NCBI GenBank assembly: GCA_021639925.1
Contig: JAJXEL010000126.1
Location: 1 to 5,736 of the forward strand
Direction of reading: 5' to 3'
Length of the DNA stretch: 5,736 nt
DNA from: Alphaproteobacteria bacterium
GTDB lineage: Bacteria; Pseudomonadota; Alphaproteobacteria; CAAGCB01; CAG-977
This document shows positions 4,235 through 5,736 of the stretch, one piece after another. Made by a program: the position numbers and the translations under genes. The number at the start of each line of letters is the position of its first letter. The first letter of the stretch is position 1. The notes under the pieces were generated by a model, which saw nothing but the letters and a program-made list of their open reading frames with translations, was not told where the DNA came from and searched no databases.

Positions 4235-5736
4235 TTTGTCCGGACGATCTGTTTATAAAAATCGTTTCCCTTATTGTCTGTCAGCAAAAAGGCGGGGAAA
4301 TCCTTAACGGTAATTTGCCAGACGGCCTCCATGCCCAGTTCGGAAAAATCAATACAGCGGCAGTCCGTAATATAAGCCGCCGCCGTCTGCGCCGCCGCGC
4401 CGCCCAGCGTTCCCAGATAAAACCCGCCGTTTTCTTTGCAAGCCTTTGTCACGGCGTCCGACCGGTTGCCTTTGGCCAGCATAATCAGCGACGCGCCGTT
4501 TTTTTGCAGCAGATCGACATAGGAATCCATGCGCCCCGCCGTTGTCGGCCCGAAAGATCCCGAAGGCAGGCCGTCCGGCTGTTTTGCCGGCCCCGCATAA
4601 TAAACCGGATATTTTTTTAAATAATCGGGCAGGGGCTTGTTCTGATCCAGCATTTCTTTAAAACGGGCGTGCGCGATGTCGCGGGCGACGATCAGCGTTC
4701 CGTTCAAAGTCAAGCGGTCGCCGACTTTTAAAGTATCCAGATCGGCCAGAGATTCTGTGATATCACGGTTTAAATCAAGGCTTTTGCCCGTATCGCGCAG
4801 AACGGATTCTTTTATGTCGGGCAGATACTGCGCCGGGTTGGTTTCCAGCTGTTCCAGAAAAACGCCGTCCGGCGTAATTTCGGCCAGAATATTTCTGTCG
4901 GCAACGCAGGAAACGCCGATTCCGACCGGCAGGGAAGCCCCGTGGCGCGGCAGGCGGACAACGCGTACGTCCAAACAAAAATGCCGCCCGCCGAACTGCG
5001 TTCCCAATCCGTTTTTGTTAATTGCGGACAATAATTCGTTTTCCAGTGCCGTATCTCTGAAACCGTTTTCGCCGGCGGGCAGAGCGTCCAGCGCTTTGGC
5101 CGAAGCAAGCTTGACCGTTTTTAAATTCATTTCGGCGCTTAATCCGCCGATCACGACGGCCAGATGGTACGGCGGACAGGCCGATACGCCGATTTGCGTG
5201 ATCTTTTCAACCAGGAAATCCGTCAGCGCCTGTTTGTTTAACAAAGCCCGCGTCTGTTGAAACAAAAAGGTCTTGTTGGCCGACCCGCCGCCCTTGGCCA
5301 TAAACAGAAAACGGAAAGCGTTTCCTTTGACGGCGCTCAGATCAATCTGCGCCGGCAAATTTGTGCCGCTGTTTTTTTCCGCGAACATGGATAAGGGAAT
5401 ATTTTGCGAATAGCGCAGATTTAACGACGTATAGGCTTTTTTTATTCCGCGGGCCAAAGCTTCGCTTTCCGTTCCGTCCGTTAAAACCGTATGCCCTTTT
5501 TCGCCGATGACGATTGCCGTTCCCGTGTCTTGGCACAACGGCAGAACCATACCCGAAGCAATGTCGGCGTTTTTTAAAAATTCCAGCGCCGCGAACCGTT
5601 CGTTCGGCGCGGAATCCGGATCGTCAAATATGGCGCGGATCTGGGATAAGTGGCCGGAACGCAACAGATGCGACACGTCGCGGAAAGCCGTAAAAGCCAG
5701 ATCTTCGAACGCTTGCGCCGGAATATGCAGATATCC
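4231..5736 (-). CDS. Fumarate hydratase, class I, 5' end missing
   Basis: Iron-sulfur fumarase that interconverts fumarate and L-malate in the TCA cycle, cytoplasmic. The frame is open to the right edge (501 residues visible), and the edge residues continue the family pattern (AFTAFRDVSHLLR), so the true start lies outside; class I enzymes are about 500-550 residues. Counting from the edge, the three expected 4Fe-4S ligands are present: C68 (LPLCQDTGTA), C187 (SACPPYHLAVVIGG) and C277 (GIGVSCVADRNI). KGGGSANKT (148-156) is also typical. The C-terminal beta domain shows NGTLIVARDIAHAR, GSFGPTTAGRMD (393-404) and ELGMEAVW (466-473). All key motifs are intact, so it should be active and, as class I enzymes are, sensitive to oxygen. 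It is co-transcribed with the downstream ribbon-helix-helix gene. The fumA/fumB distinction used in E. coli does not apply here, so no symbol is given. Confidence 0.95.
   Translation of the reverse strand, partial: GYLHIPAQAFEDLAFTAFRDVSHLLRSGHLSQIRAIFDDPDSAPNERFAALEFLKNADIASGMVLPLCQDTGTAIVIGEKGHTVLTDGTESEALARGIKKAYTSLNLRYSQNIPLSMFAEKNSGTNLPAQIDLSAVKGNAFRFLFMAKGGGSANKTFLFQQTRALLNKQALTDFLVEKITQIGVSACPPYHLAVVIGGLSAEMNLKTVKLASAKALDALPAGENGFRDTALENELLSAINKNGLGTQFGGRHFCLDVRVVRLPRHGASLPVGIGVSCVADRNILAEITPDGVFLEQLETNPAQYLPDIKESVLRDTGKSLDLNRDITESLADLDTLKVGDRLTLNGTLIVARDIAHARFKEMLDQNKPLPDYLKKYPVYYAGPAKQPDGLPSGSFGPTTAGRMDSYVDLLQKNGASLIMLAKGNRSDAVTKACKENGGFYLGTLGGAAAQTAAAYITDCRCIDFSELGMEAVWQITVKDFPAFLLTDNKGNDFYKQIVRTK

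Noticed and set aside
4676..5260. Long plus-strand open frame of 194 codons opposite fumarase
   Set aside because: It is an antisense shadow of an intact fumarase gene, with Arg/Ser-rich composition and no family resemblance.
5674..5676. GTG at 5676 as the fumarase start
   Set aside because: The frame stays open to the edge and residues upstream (AFTAFRDV) continue the class I fumarase pattern, so this is an internal Val codon.

Overview
The window most likely comes from an alphaproteobacterium of moderate GC (looks near 50%, not counted exactly). Three things point there: a short NAD kinase with the GFMLQTLH / GMNRGSVGFLMN signature, a small AGHRTSVYLEPEFW-type ribbon-helix-helix protein, and the coupling of that protein to a fumarate hydratase gene. 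The species cannot be told from this sequence. The oxygen-sensitive class I fumarase would suit a microaerobic or anaerobic lifestyle, but that is inference.

Layout, left to right: (1) nadK, minus strand, cut at its 3' end by the window edge. (2) A divergent, exported 217-residue helical protein of unknown function, plus strand, with a good sigma70-type promoter in the 84-bp gap. (3) A minus-strand PAP2-like six-helix membrane protein that converges on it with 6 bp between the stops; its catalytic residues appear to be lost. (4) A 165-bp divergent intergenic region with promoters facing both ways. (5) A tight plus-strand operon of four small exported proteins (2461-4036): two tandem paralogues that share an almost identical 18-residue stretch spanning the signal-cleavage site, a 174-residue periplasmic protein with a Cys pair and a charged helical tail, and a 113-residue lipoprotein. 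(6) A minus-strand pair, ribbon-helix-helix protein downstream of class I fumarate hydratase, joined by a 4-base ATGA overlap. The fumarase gene runs off the right edge, so its start is not visible. The lipoprotein and ribbon-helix-helix genes overlap tail to tail by 12 bp.

The housekeeping part (nadK, fumarase) is ordinary. The least explained part is the four-gene exported operon, which reads as a small envelope-associated system of unknown role. Its neighbour, a probable catalytically dead PAP2 protein, shares the divergent control region. No RNA gene, CRISPR array, insertion sequence or convincing intrinsic terminator was seen. Coding density is high and no gene-free stretch exceeds 165 bp.
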